A stretch of DNA of 64,000 bases from Bryobacteraceae bacterium (GCA_019748195.1 JAIEPW010000064.1:39529-103528); one strand, 5' to 3'. Positions 20,151 to 28,923 are shown, counted from the first letter of the stretch. The notes: a model not told the origin generated them from the sequence alone. Numbers and translations: made by a program.

Positions 20151-21382
20151 GCGAGAGCGATTCTCCCTGGGCGCCGCTGCGCTACCGCGTGTTCCGACGG
20201 CTGTGGCTGGCATCCATCGGGTCGAACATCGGCACCTGGATGCACACTGTAGGCGCGGCGTGGTTGATGACGACGCTCGCGCCCTCGCCGCTTCTTGTCG
20301 CGCTGGTGCAGACGGCAAACAGCCTTCCGGTGTTCCTGTTGAGCATTCCGGCGGGCACGCTGGCGGACGTCGTGGACCGGCGCAAGGTTCTGCTGGTGAC
20401 GCAAAGCCTGATGCTGGCGGTGGCGGCGACGCTGGGCATCGTCACGCTGACCGGGCATATCGGACCCTGGTCATTGCTGGCGTTCACTTTCGCGCTGGGC
20501 TTGGGGACATCGCTGAACGGGCCTGCCTGGGCGGCGACGGCGCCGGAGACGGTGCCGCGGCCGATTCTGCCGGCGGCGGTGGCGCTGAATTCGGTGGGAT
20601 TCAACATCTCGCGCGCGGTGGGTCCGGCGCTGGGCGGGGCGATCATCGCGATGTCGAACCCGGGATCGGTTTTTCTGTTGAATGCCGCATCGTTTCTGGG
20701 AGTGATCGCCGTGCTGGCTCGCTGGCGCCCGGAAGGCCCGGAGCAAGTCCCGTTCACCGGCGATGTGCAAGCGGCGCTGAAAGAAGGGGTGGATTACGGG
20801 ATCCGCACGCCGGAGTACCGCGCGATCCTGGTGCGCGCGGGAGTGTTCAGTTTCACGGCGAGCGCGCTTTGGGCGATGCTTCCGGTGGTGGCCAGCCGGA
20901 ACTTCGGCGATTCGGCCGGCTATGGCGTGTTGCTGGGCTGCATCGGCGCGGGTTCGGTGACCGGCGCGACGCTGTTGGGGAACTTCCGCCGCCGCTTCGC
21001 GCCGGATCAGGTGATTCTGTGCGGAACGGTAACGTTCGCCTGCATGTCGGCGGCGGTTTCGGTGGCCGGCAATTTCCCGGCGGCGTGCGCGGCGATGCTG
21101 CTGGCGGGGGTCGCCTGGCTGTCCACGATGTCGCTGTTCAATGTCGCGGCGCAGGCGACGCCCCCGGCGCGGCTGCGGGCGCGGGCGCTCGCCCTGTATC
21201 TGCTGGTATTTCAGGGGTCGCTTGCGGTAGGTTCGGGGTTGTGGGGCTGGCTGGCGTCCCGGACGACGGTTCCGGCGTCGATGATGGCGGCGGCCTGCGT
21301 GATGATCGCGGGAGGAGCGATCGCGCGGTGGAAGTGGCCGTTGGAGGCGGCTCCCGTGGCCGGGGACAAAGCCTTTCCTTGA
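20147..21382 (+). CDS. MFS transporter, EntS-like exporter family
   Basis: A 411-residue major facilitator with about 12 membrane helices. It opens with FRRLWLASIGSNIGTWMHTVGAAWLM and has the cytoplasmic loop motif PAGTLADVVDRRK between helices 2 and 3. I take the TTG at 20147, which overlaps the hydrolase stop; a GTG at 20123 would lie inside the upstream gene. Relatives export siderophores or hydrophobic drugs. Its place behind a dioxygenase and hydrolase suggests export of an aromatic compound or its product, which is an inference. Confidence 0.85.
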   Translation: MSESDSPWAPLRYRVFRRLWLASIGSNIGTWMHTVGAAWLMTTLAPSPLLVALVQTANSLPVFLLSIPAGTLADVVDRRKVLLVTQSLMLAVAATLGIVTLTGHIGPWSLLAFTFALGLGTSLNGPAWAATAPETVPRPILPAAVALNSVGFNISRAVGPALGGAIIAMSNPGSVFLLNAASFLGVIAVLARWRPEGPEQVPFTGDVQAALKEGVDYGIRTPEYRAILVRAGVFSFTASALWAMLPVVASRNFGDSAGYGVLLGCIGAGSVTGATLLGNFRRRFAPDQVILCGTVTFACMSAAVSVAGNFPAACAAMLLAGVAWLSTMSLFNVAAQATPPARLRARALALYLLVFQGSLAVGSGLWGWLASRTTVPASMMAAACVMIAGGAIARWKWPLEAAPVAGDKAFP

Positions 21383-21408
21383 CTTTGGCAGGCGAAGTAT
21401 TTTATTGT
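21379..21408 (+). promoter_or_regulatory. Candidate promoter for the anti-sigma kinase operon
   Basis: TTGACT at 21379-21384 overlaps the MFS stop codon. TATTGT at 21403-21408, 18 bases on, is a moderate -10 box. It would start transcription about 35 bases before the ATG of the RsbW-like gene at 21447. Confidence 0.4.
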
Positions 21409-21446
21409 GACTGTTCGATTTGGCGACGCTACCGCAAGGCGACCCT

Positions 21447-21890
21447 ATGGGAGAAACCACTCCGAGCGAGTTCCAGCCCGTGGACACGCTGTTGGATTCG
21501 ACTCTGGAAAGCGTGGATAGCGCCGAGACAACGATTCTCGGCATGGCGGAAAAGATGGGTTTCGATGAAGACGACCTGCACAAGATCGGGATGTCGGTTC
21601 GCGAAGCCATGGTAAACGCCGTTGTTCACGGTAACCGCTATAACTCGCGGAAGAAGGTGCAGTTGCGGGTGAAGGCCGCGGGGAGCGAACTGGCCATTGA
21701 AATCGCGGACGAGGGGGAAGGGTTCGAGCGCGAAAATCTGCCCGATCCCTTGGCTGAGGAAAATCTGCTCCGTCATTCGGGGCGTGGACTGCTGCTGATA
21801 GAGGCGTTCATGGATGAGTTTCAGGTGCGGAAGCGGGAGCCGAGAGGCACTCATATCCGCATGGTGAAGCGTCTGGCGGCAGGCGGTTAA
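21447..21890 (+). CDS. RsbW-like anti-sigma factor / GHKL ATPase
   Basis: A 147-residue serine-kinase-type ATPase of the RsbW/SpoIIAB group. It has the N box in SVREAMVNAVVHGN, the G1 box in IADEGEGF and the glycine-rich lid HSGRGLLLIEAFMDE. It should bind a sigma factor or phosphorylate the STAS protein encoded 31 bases downstream. I prefer ATG 21447, with AAGG upstream, to TTG 21420. With the adjacent antagonist and response regulator this looks like a partner-switching control unit; no sigma factor gene is nearby. Confidence 0.88.
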   Translation: MGETTPSEFQPVDTLLDSTLESVDSAETTILGMAEKMGFDEDDLHKIGMSVREAMVNAVVHGNRYNSRKKVQLRVKAAGSELAIEIADEGEGFERENLPDPLAEENLLRHSGRGLLLIEAFMDEFQVRKREPRGTHIRMVKRLAAGG

Positions 21891-21921
21891 CGGTTCAACG
21901 AGGAGATCGAGGAGGATACTT

Positions 21922-22266
21922 GTGAGCGTAAAACTGACCACCCGGCAAGTGGGCGACGTGACTGTGATCGACGCCGTCGGTCGAATTACCTTGGGAGAGG
22001 GCGCGAGCACGTTCCGCGACACGATTCGCGACATGGCTTCCGGTGGCCATAAGAAGGTCCTGCTGAATCTTGGCGAGGTTTCCTACATCGACAGTTCCGG
22101 CATCGGCGAGTTGGTGTCGGGCTTCACCACCGTTACCAATCATGGCGGCATCCTGAAACTGCTGGGCTTGTCCAAGCGGGTGAAGGATCTGCTGCAGATC
22201 ACCAAGCTTTATACGGTTTTCGAGGTCTTCGATGACGAGGCCGAAGCCGTTCGCAGTTTCACCTGA
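21922..22266 (+). CDS. STAS-domain anti-sigma factor antagonist
   Basis: A 114-residue SpoIIAA/RsbV-like protein. The phosphorylation site YIDSSGIGELV is at 56-66, with S58 or S59 as target of the kinase encoded just before it. It starts with GTG; a GGAGG lies about six bases upstream, which decides the start. In the partner-switch scheme the unphosphorylated form captures the kinase and releases a sigma factor or another output protein. Confidence 0.92.
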   Translation: MSVKLTTRQVGDVTVIDAVGRITLGEGASTFRDTIRDMASGGHKKVLLNLGEVSYIDSSGIGELVSGFTTVTNHGGILKLLGLSKRVKDLLQITKLYTVFEVFDDEAEAVRSFT

Positions 22267-22335
22267 AGCCGCCTGGCCGTGCCTCGCTCTGAAAATGAGT
22301 GAGAATTCAGGCGTCTCCAACCGACTTCTCAATTA

Positions 22336-22355
22336 GGGGCTCCCCGGGGAGCCCC
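22336..22355. repeat. 20-bp perfect palindrome in the response-regulator leader
   Basis: GGGGCTCCCC followed directly by its reverse complement, 31 bases before the response-regulator ATG. There is no T-tract after it on either strand, so it is not a typical terminator. It may be a dimer-protein operator, an RNA hairpin, or a partial terminator for the STAS gene. Confidence 0.5.
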
Positions 22356-22385
22356 GGCAAGTCCGGAACGGACGGAGGTTGGCCG

Positions 22386-23039
22386 ATGGATGAGACGCAG
22401 GTCCGAATACTGCTTGCGGAGGAATGGACGCTGGTGCGCGAGGGTTTGGCGCGCGTTCTGGAGTCCGATCCCCGGAACCGCGTGATCGCTCACTGCGGGG
22501 AAGGTCTGGCCGCCGCCAAGCTGATCGAGACGCTGGAGCCGGATGTCGCGGTGCTGGATCTCGGCCTGCCCGATCTGTTTGCCCTGGAAATCGTCCGCCG
22601 CGCCACCGAGGCGGGATCGCACACCCGGTTCGCGATTCTCTCCACCCGAAAAGACCGCAAAGCCGTCGTGGAAGCGCTGCGCAGCGGCGTGAGCGCGTTT
22701 GTCCTGAAATCCAGTTCCGGATCACATCTTCTGGAAGCACTGAAGCAGATCCTGGAAGGCGGCATTTATGTGTCGCCGCAGGTGGAGATCAACAAGGTAT
22801 TCGCGCCGGATCAGAAGCAGGCTTCCGAGGATCCGCTGGAGTCCCTGAGCGCGCGGGAGTACCAGGTGTTTTCGCTGCTGATTGACGGGGTGCGCGCCAA
22901 GGAGATCGCGGCGCGGTTGGAACTGAGTCCGAAGACGGTGGACACGTATCGCGCGAGCCTGATGCGGAAGCTGGATATCCACGATCTGCCGGGGCTGGTG
23001 CGGTTCGCGATCCAGCGGGACCTGACGGCGGCGCGGTAG
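22386..23039 (+). CDS. LuxR/NarL-family response regulator
   Basis: A 217-residue two-domain regulator. The receiver has the acidic pair E12/E13, the phospho-acceptor D58 in VAVLDLGLPD, and K108 in FVLKSSSG. A linker leads to a LuxR helix-turn-helix at about 155-205 with LSAREYQVFSLLIDG and AKEIAARLELSPKTVDTY. ATG 22386 is supported by GGAGG eight bases upstream; the longer frame from 22299 runs through the palindrome and is unlikely. No histidine kinase is adjacent, so the cognate sensor is unknown. Confidence 0.9.
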   Translation: MDETQVRILLAEEWTLVREGLARVLESDPRNRVIAHCGEGLAAAKLIETLEPDVAVLDLGLPDLFALEIVRRATEAGSHTRFAILSTRKDRKAVVEALRSGVSAFVLKSSSGSHLLEALKQILEGGIYVSPQVEINKVFAPDQKQASEDPLESLSAREYQVFSLLIDGVRAKEIAARLELSPKTVDTYRASLMRKLDIHDLPGLVRFAIQRDLTAAR

Positions 23040-23049
23040 GGGAGAAGTA

Positions 23050-23334
23050 TCCTGGTAATTCCGATGCCACGCCGTGATTGCCCAGGTGAGCCGGTCGCCG
23101 CAACAAGCACAATTGCGGAGGTTCTTGAGGGGGTGCGTGGTAGTCCCTTTCGACGAACGTGCAGCGCACGAGGCAGGATCGCTTGTGGCCAAGACCGGAA
23201 CCGCGGATGTGGTTGACGCGGCTGTGGTGGCGGCGGCGATTCGCACGAAATCGCTGATTCTGACCAGCGACCTCGGAGATATCACGCGGCTGGTTGGGGC
23301 TGCTGGCTCTCAGGTATTGGTTGCAGGGGTTTGA
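23050..23334 (+). pseudogene. PIN-domain (VapC-like) toxin, N-terminus missing
   Basis: Residues from the GTG at 23074 match the C-terminal two-thirds of a PIN RNase: VIAQVSRSPQQAQLRRFLRG, VVVPFDERAAHEAG, TGTADVVDAAVV and ILTSDLGDITRL, which carry the later acidic residues. The first 45 or so residues, including the first catalytic aspartate, are absent: the open frame begins right behind the response-regulator stop. An ILVIP strand is visible at 23050 in another frame. No VapB precedes it. This is a truncated, probably dead toxin gene. Confidence 0.6.
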
Positions 23335-23363
23335 TCGTCGTTTCTTGACGAATTCGACGCTAC

Positions 23364-23549
23364 TCACAAGCTCAACTTCGATGCCGCATCGTCCACCGAG
23401 ACGCCTGAAGTCGGCTCCAGCGAAGCCTTAAGGCGCTCCCACATCGGTTCCGACTTTAGAAGGTACGCAGTCTCGCGCTCGGAAGCGATCTCTTTCCGGA
23501 GTGCGATGGGCACGATAACGGCGGTAGGCTCGCCTGCTTCATTTGACAC
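23364..23549 (-). CDS. Phd/RelB-type antitoxin fragment
   Basis: About 61 residues from a GTG at 23549, with EPTAVIVPIALRKEIASERE and AYLLKSEPMWERLK followed by SGVSVDDAASKLSL, the pattern of short Phd/YefM-like antitoxins. Relatives start a few residues earlier, and the upstream frame (IQIV) is open but lacks an ATG, so the true start may be lost. No RelE/Doc toxin follows: the sequence downstream is the oppositely oriented PIN remnant. Probably an orphan or decaying antitoxin. Confidence 0.5.
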   Translation of the reverse strand: MSNEAGEPTAVIVPIALRKEIASERETAYLLKSEPMWERLKASLEPTSGVSVDDAASKLSL

Positions 23550-23673
23550 GATCTGGATGCTGGGGTCCGGCGCACCTATCCGCCGTCGTCATTGTCATCT
23601 GAACAGCGGAACGGTTCGACAAGAGCTTCTTTGTACCAGCGCTCGCCAGCGGAAGCAGGGCGTCTCGTTTCAT
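23539..23673 (-). pseudogene. HicA toxin remnant
   Basis: The ATG at 23673 overlaps the expected HicB stop as ATGA, and the frame opens MKRDALL like HicA mRNA interferases. After that the double-stranded-RNA-binding-like core with its GGSH-type histidine motif is absent, and the frame ends 44 codons on inside the start of the antitoxin gene. Only the beginning of hicA survives. Confidence 0.35.
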
Positions 23674-23893
23674 CCCCCAATCACGAGTTCCGGTTGGCCT
23701 CCGGCGGAAGCGATCGCAGGGACTCCTCGCGGCGATGTAGCAGAATCAGCGCTATGGCTTCGCGGAGGCTATTCAGGCACTCCTCACGCGTCTCGCCCTG
23801 CCCGTTCGCACCCGGCAGCTCCGCACAGTAGGCTACGTACCAGGGGCCATCCTGCTCGACGACGGCAGTAAACTCGTTGCGCCTTGATTTGAT
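23670..23893 (-). pseudogene. HicB-family antitoxin, start codon lost and frameshifted end
   Basis: The frame encodes EFTAVVEQDGPWYVAYC, PGANGQGETREECL and LREAIALILLHRREESL, the RNase-H-like degraded domain of HicB. No ATG, GTG or TTG is in frame before it; an ATC at 23893 sits where ATG is expected. Near the end, adding one C to the CC at 23690-23691 would convert the current NRNS ending into the family-like RELVIGG and bring the stop onto the hicA start. The gene is thus broken at the start and shifted at the end, or partly mis-sequenced. Confidence 0.5.
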
Positions 23894-23968
23894 CTTACTC
23901 TGGAGCGGACCGATCTTAAGCCGATGTCAGCTTTACTCCCGTTACCCGGATCGCTATACTCAGCCGTC

Positions 23969-25570
23969 ATGAACCGGTTTTTCATCGCCGCTGTGCTGCT
24001 TTCCGTCCCGCTCCTGGCGCAGGAGCGGTCGCCGATCACGCCCTCGCCAGACCGGCGCGCGGGGGAGGGCGAGGGCCCGTTCGACCGCATGGTGATCCGA
24101 GGCGTTACGGTGATTGACGGAACAGGTGCGCCGCCGCGCGGTCCCGTGGATGTGGTGGTGGAGAACAACCGGATCGCGGAGGTGCGCAGTGTCGGCTATC
24201 CCCTGGTTACGATCCGCGAACGGGGGCGGCCCAATAAGGGGACCAAGGAGATCGACGGGACCGGCATGTACCTGATGCCCGGCTTCGTTGACCTGCATGT
24301 CCATACTGGCGGAGCTCCGAAGGCTCCCGAAGCCGAATACGTTCACAAGTTGTGGATGGCGCATGGCGTCACGGCGGTGCGGGGCGTGCCGGCGGGCGAT
24401 ATGGACTGGACGCTGGCGGAACGCGAGCGCAGCGCGCAAAACAAGATTGTCGCGCCGCGGTACTTCGCCTATCACCGGCCGTTCACCGGCGAGGGGTGGA
24501 AGTCGCCCGCCGTGATCACAGCGGAGACCGCGCGCGAGTGGGTTCGCTTCGCGGCCAAGAAAGGGATCGACGGGCTGAAGCTGGGCGCGCAGGATCCTGA
24601 GATCATGGCCGCGCTGCTGGATGAAGCCAAGAAGCACGGGCTGGGCTCCACGGCGCACCTGGATCAGATGGGCGTGGCGCGGATGAACGCCCGCGAGGCG
24701 GTGCGGCTGGGGCTGGGCACGGTGACGCACTTCTACGGGCTGCTGGAATCGCTGCTGAAGGATCGCACCATCCAGGACTACCCGGTAACGCAGAACTACA
24801 ACGACGAGCAGCATCGCTTCGGGCAGGTGGGACGGCTGTGGAATCAGATTCACCCGCGCGGCAGCAAGGAATGGAACGCATTCTTGGATGAGCTAGTGGA
24901 ACGGCGCGCATTCCTGGATCCGACGATGACCATCTATATGGCCAGCCGCGACCTGATGAAGGCTCGCACGCTCGAGTGGCATGACCGCTATACGCTGCCG
25001 TCGCTGTGGCAGTTCTTCGAGCCCAGCCGCGAAGCCCACGGGTCGTATTGGTTCTACTGGACCACCGAGGACGAGTATCACTGGAAGAAGTTCTATCAGG
25101 TATGGATGGAGCTGTTGAACGATTTCAAGAACAAGGGTGGCCGCGTGACGACCGGCACCGATTCCGGATTCATTTACAAACTCTACGGGTTCTCGTTCGC
25201 GGAGGAGATGGAGAACCTGCGCGAGGCGGGTTTCCATCCGCTGGAAGTGATCCGCTCGGCGACGCTGTACGGCGCGCAGGCGCTGCATGAGCCTAAGGGC
25301 AAGGCGATCGAGTTCGGTGTGATCCGGCCCGGCATGCTCGCCGACATGGTGCTGGTGGATCAGAATCCGGTGGAGAACCTGAAGGTCCTCTACGGCACGG
25401 GCGCGTTGCGGCTGAACGACAAGACGGGCAAGCCGGAGCGCGTCGGCGGTGTGAAATACACCATCAAGGACGGCATTGTGTACGACGCAAAGAAGATGCT
25501 CGCCGAGGTCGCCGCGATGGTGGAAAGGGCCAAGGCGAAGAAGGAAGCCCGGCCAAGCGGCGCGCAGTAA
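23969..25570 (+). CDS. Exported amidohydrolase-family protein
   Basis: A 533-residue metal-dependent hydrolase with a signal peptide (MNRFFIAAVLLSVPLLAQ). The entry beta-domain reads RGVTVIDGTGAPPRGPVDVVVENNRI; the first metal pair is in GFVDLHVHTGG, STAHLDQMG gives a later histidine, and TTGTDSGFIYK contains the metal-binding aspartate. It ends with the family-typical EFGVIRPGMLADMVLVDQNPVENL. It belongs to the imidazolonepropionase-like amidohydrolases that are abundant and periplasmic in acidobacteria; substrate probably a dipeptide or cyclic amide. ATG 23969 gives the signal peptide. Confidence 0.88.
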   Translation: MNRFFIAAVLLSVPLLAQERSPITPSPDRRAGEGEGPFDRMVIRGVTVIDGTGAPPRGPVDVVVENNRIAEVRSVGYPLVTIRERGRPNKGTKEIDGTGMYLMPGFVDLHVHTGGAPKAPEAEYVHKLWMAHGVTAVRGVPAGDMDWTLAERERSAQNKIVAPRYFAYHRPFTGEGWKSPAVITAETAREWVRFAAKKGIDGLKLGAQDPEIMAALLDEAKKHGLGSTAHLDQMGVARMNAREAVRLGLGTVTHFYGLLESLLKDRTIQDYPVTQNYNDEQHRFGQVGRLWNQIHPRGSKEWNAFLDELVERRAFLDPTMTIYMASRDLMKARTLEWHDRYTLPSLWQFFEPSREAHGSYWFYWTTEDEYHWKKFYQVWMELLNDFKNKGGRVTTGTDSGFIYKLYGFSFAEEMENLREAGFHPLEVIRSATLYGAQALHEPKGKAIEFGVIRPGMLADMVLVDQNPVENLKVLYGTGALRLNDKTGKPERVGGVKYTIKDGIVYDAKKMLAEVAAMVERAKAKKEARPSGAQ

Positions 25571-25579
25571 GGCCCAAAA

Positions 25580-25626
25580 AGAAACGGCCCCGTCCGGGAA
25601 GATCGGGAGGGGGCCGCTGTTTTTGG
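25580..25626. terminator. Bidirectional Rho-independent terminator
   Basis: CGGCCCC at 25585-25591 pairs with GGGGCCG at 25610-25616, with an A-rich flank before and GCTGTTTTT after. It sits between the convergent amidohydrolase and TonB-receptor genes and has U-tracts for both directions. Confidence 0.8.
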
Positions 25627-25634
25627 CTCCGCGA

Positions 25635-28600
25635 TCAGAAGCTCAGGCGAGCTCCCAACTGGAAGGCGCGAGGTCCGCCGGAACCGAAGATCTGCCCGGC
25701 GCGGGTGGTCGGCTGACCGAAGCCCGCCGGGTCGATCAGGTTGAAGTTAAAGCCGCCGAGGTTGGCGACGTTGAGCACATTGAAGACCTCGCCGAAGACG
25801 TTCAGGCGATAACGCTCCTTGAAATTGAAGACTTTCGTCACCCGCAGATCCTGCGAGGAGAAGACATCGCCGAACTGGAAGTCGTCGCGCGGGCGGGAAA
25901 GGCGCGAGTAGACGGTGCAACCGGCCTGCCCGGCGGCGGTGCAGGTGGTGGGGTTGCGCAGAGCCAGCCTGCCCGCATAGGTGGCATTCCAGTCGTCGAT
26001 CAGCCGGTACAGATCGTCGCGACCGAGGCCGCGGTTGAACTGGCTGATGCCGGCGCCAGGCAGGAACTCGAAACCCGTGCCGTCGCCGTCGATGTCCGAT
26101 GCGGCGCCGCCTTGCACGGACGGGTTCACCGGCGGCCTGCTGGACATTGCGGAGATGAACGACACCTGGAAGCCCCAAGGCAGATCGACCACGCCGGACA
26201 AGTTGAACACGTGGCGGGGGTTGTATTCGCCGAATGCCGAGAAGAAGTTCCGCTTGTTGTTGATGATCAGCACGGAGTTCTGGACGGCGTAGGCGTAGGA
26301 AGCGGTGAGCAGCCAGCGGCTGGCGAAACGCTTGTCGGCCTTCAGCAACAGGCCGCGGTAGTTGGAGCGCGCATTGGGATCGCGGACCTGGATCGGGCCG
26401 AGCGAGCAGTTCGCCAAAGGATCGGTTGCCTGTGTGCCGACGCAACGCGGGATCACCGGGCCTTCGACGCTATCCCAGCGGTTGGCGTCCACAGTGGTGC
26501 CGAAGCTCCGCCGCAGGAACTGGCGATTCACGAAATCGGCCTGGATTACCAGGTTGCGGGCGATTTCGTGCTGCATGCCGATGTTGAAGTGATAGCCGTA
26601 GCTGGTGGGGTAGTCGGTGGGGAAGATGGTGGCGAAGCCGCTGACCGTTTTCTGCAGGTTCACCCCGCGGATGGAGAGATCGTCGAAGTTCTGCGGGAAT
26701 AACTGCGCAAGGCGCTGCTGGAAGCCCGGAATCATCTGGATGATGTGCTTCACCCGGAGTTCCGTCGGGTTGCGAATAAACTCCAACGGCGTGCCGACCG
26801 GGACGCCCGCAATTCCGGCGATACTGTTGGTCAGCAGGTTGCCGGACACGTTGTTCCGTCCGTTTCCTCGAGGTCCGATGGAATTGCGCTCATTCAGGCG
26901 CTCCCATAGGAACTGGGTGTCGTAGTAGACGCCCGCGCCGCCGCGGATCACGGTCTTGTTGCTCTTGAACGGATTCCAGGCGAAACCGCCGGCGGGGGCG
27001 AAGTTGTTCCAATCCCGGCGTGTGGCGCCGATGTCGCCGATGATCGGCCGCAGGTAGGCGGGCTTGTCGAGATCGTGGTTGGCGAGGGTGGTCTCGGCAG
27101 CCCACGCCAAGCCATAGTTCAGCGTGAGCTTCGGCGTCACTCTCCAGGTATCCTGCCCGTAGAAGCGCATCCGGTAGTTAATCCTGGACTTATCCGCCTG
27201 AAATGGAGCGGGAGAAGATCCGGGCCCGTAGCCGACAGTCATGTTCAGGAACGGGAGCTCCAGAATGTCGTTGTAGTTTCGAATTTGCGCCGGCAGGGTG
27301 ATGCCCGGCGTCAGACGCTGCGTTTGCTCTACGGACCACGCGGTGATGCACGCGGGCAGGCAAAATTCCCAAAAACCTTCGGTGATGTCCTTCTCCAGCT
27401 CACCGCCGAACTTGATGCGGTGCGAGCCTTTCTGCCAGGTGGAGTTGTTGACGAACTGGATAGTGTCGTAATCGCGGCCTTGCGGCGCGTTCTGCGTGTT
27501 GCCGATTACGAATCCCGCGCCGGACACGGTGATCTGCGGACCGCCCGTGCCGATGCAGCCGGGCCTGCTGGCGGGACAATCCGAGTCTGTCGGCACCAGG
27601 TTGCGGTTCTTCCAGTAGACATAGCTGAAGCGGAAATCGTTGACGAACGCGGCGGTGGGAGTCGCGGTCCAGCCGATGATCGACTGGTTGGAATTGTTGG
27701 AGTTCACCAGCCAGTTGGAAGGAAGCGGGTTGCCGCCCGGCGATCCGAAGGACTTGTTCTTGTCCATGGTGAACCGGCCGAAGATCGTATTCTTTGCGTT
27801 CAGGAGCCAGTCGACGCGTGCTGAAACCTGGTGATTGGTGTAGGGGCTCGCGGGATTATCGGTGAAGCCGACCAGCGACGGCGCGTTCGGCTGCACCGTC
27901 ACTACCGCGTCCTGATTGTTGAATTCGTAATTGGCGAAGAAAAACAGCTTATCTTTCTTGATGGGACCGCTCACCCAAACGCCGGGCTGCCGGCGGGCGA
28001 AGAAGGGCTCCGGGTTAATGGGGTTGCGCCGCAGGGCGGGATACGCCGCCATGTTGTTGTCGCGAAAATAGAAGTAGCCGGTGCCGTGGAAATCGTTGCC
28101 GCCGTTCCGAGTGACGATGTTCACCGCGCCCACGCTGGAGATCCCGGTGGAGAGGTCGAAGTTCACGCTCGAGAGCTGGAACTCCTGCACGGTCTCCTGA
28201 GAGATGTTTTGAGAAGTGTTGCCAGTGGTGCGGTCGCGGATATTGCCGCCGTCCGCGTTGATGGCGGTGCGCCCGGCATCGCCACCCAGGACGCTGACCG
28301 AGAACTGAGCGTTGTACTGCGAGAGGGACGCCGTGTTGACGGTGACGCCCGGCTCCAGAAAGGCGAGCTGCAGGAAGCTGCGTCCGTTCAGCGGCAGATT
28401 CTCGATCTGCCGGCGGTTCACAACGCCATCGATCTTATTGGAATCATAGGAGATTTGCGCTGCCGCACCCTCCACGGTCATTACCTCGGCCGTGGCCCCG
28501 ACGGTGAGCCGCAATTCGGCGTTGGTGGTGGTTCCAGTGGTGACCTCGGCGGAGCGAACCAGCGCGCGGAAACCCTTGGCCTCGGTACGGATTTCGTAAT

Positions 28601-28835
28601 CGCCCGCCAGAAGCGCGGACACCGAGTACTCGCCGCGCGCATTGGAATTGACGGACCGTTGTGCGCCGGTGGCCTTGTTGGTGATGCGAATGAGCGCGTC
28701 CGGTATGACAGCGCCTGTTTCGTCCACAACGGTGCCGGCAATGCTTCCCGTCGGCGCCTGTGCGAACGCGGACGTGCCGGACAAAAACGAAAGGAAAGAC
28801 AGACAGATTGCGGAAACTCCCAGAAGCCTCTTCAT
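25635..28835 (-). CDS. TonB-dependent receptor with CarboxypepD-reg-like domain
   Basis: A 1066-residue outer-membrane protein. A signal peptide (1-26, ending SAFA) leads to a transthyretin-like carboxypeptidase regulatory domain at about 30-110 (GSIAGTVVDETGAVIPDALI), then a plug-type region with ENLPLNGRSFLQLAFLEPGV and a long beta-barrel ending in FQLGARLSF, the aromatic-terminated last strand. This is the Oar-like acidobacterial type, which often lacks a clear TonB box. It probably imports oligosaccharides or peptides. A promoter-like TTGACA lies about 45 bases upstream of the ATG. Confidence 0.93.
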   Translation of the reverse strand: MKRLLGVSAICLSFLSFLSGTSAFAQAPTGSIAGTVVDETGAVIPDALIRITNKATGAQRSVNSNARGEYSVSALLAGDYEIRTEAKGFRALVRSAEVTTGTTTNAELRLTVGATAEVMTVEGAAAQISYDSNKIDGVVNRRQIENLPLNGRSFLQLAFLEPGVTVNTASLSQYNAQFSVSVLGGDAGRTAINADGGNIRDRTTGNTSQNISQETVQEFQLSSVNFDLSTGISSVGAVNIVTRNGGNDFHGTGYFYFRDNNMAAYPALRRNPINPEPFFARRQPGVWVSGPIKKDKLFFFANYEFNNQDAVVTVQPNAPSLVGFTDNPASPYTNHQVSARVDWLLNAKNTIFGRFTMDKNKSFGSPGGNPLPSNWLVNSNNSNQSIIGWTATPTAAFVNDFRFSYVYWKNRNLVPTDSDCPASRPGCIGTGGPQITVSGAGFVIGNTQNAPQGRDYDTIQFVNNSTWQKGSHRIKFGGELEKDITEGFWEFCLPACITAWSVEQTQRLTPGITLPAQIRNYNDILELPFLNMTVGYGPGSSPAPFQADKSRINYRMRFYGQDTWRVTPKLTLNYGLAWAAETTLANHDLDKPAYLRPIIGDIGATRRDWNNFAPAGGFAWNPFKSNKTVIRGGAGVYYDTQFLWERLNERNSIGPRGNGRNNVSGNLLTNSIAGIAGVPVGTPLEFIRNPTELRVKHIIQMIPGFQQRLAQLFPQNFDDLSIRGVNLQKTVSGFATIFPTDYPTSYGYHFNIGMQHEIARNLVIQADFVNRQFLRRSFGTTVDANRWDSVEGPVIPRCVGTQATDPLANCSLGPIQVRDPNARSNYRGLLLKADKRFASRWLLTASYAYAVQNSVLIINNKRNFFSAFGEYNPRHVFNLSGVVDLPWGFQVSFISAMSSRPPVNPSVQGGAASDIDGDGTGFEFLPGAGISQFNRGLGRDDLYRLIDDWNATYAGRLALRNPTTCTAAGQAGCTVYSRLSRPRDDFQFGDVFSSQDLRVTKVFNFKERYRLNVFGEVFNVLNVANLGGFNFNLIDPAGFGQPTTRAGQIFGSGGPRAFQLGARLSF

Positions 28836-28859
28836 TGACCCCCCTAACGGGGGAAAATA

Positions 28860-28885
28860 CTTTCACATTCCAGTCCCGGTGTCAA
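28860..28885 (-). promoter_or_regulatory. Candidate promoter of the TonB-receptor gene
   Basis: On the minus strand TTGACA (28885-28880) is followed 17-18 bases later by a weak AGTATT-type -10 box. Transcription would start about 20 bases before the ribosome-binding site (AGGGGGG) of the receptor. Confidence 0.4.
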
Positions 28886-28923
28886 GGGGAGTGGGGGATC
28901 GGGATCGTAGCTTTATAAAGGAC

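Noticed and set aside
23570..23683. In-frame TGA at the end of hicB considered as selenocysteine, because selB and tRNA-Sec are present
   Set aside because: The downstream codons do not extend the HicB domain, no SECIS-like hairpin is evident, and a one-base shift gives the family-like ending that overlaps hicA.
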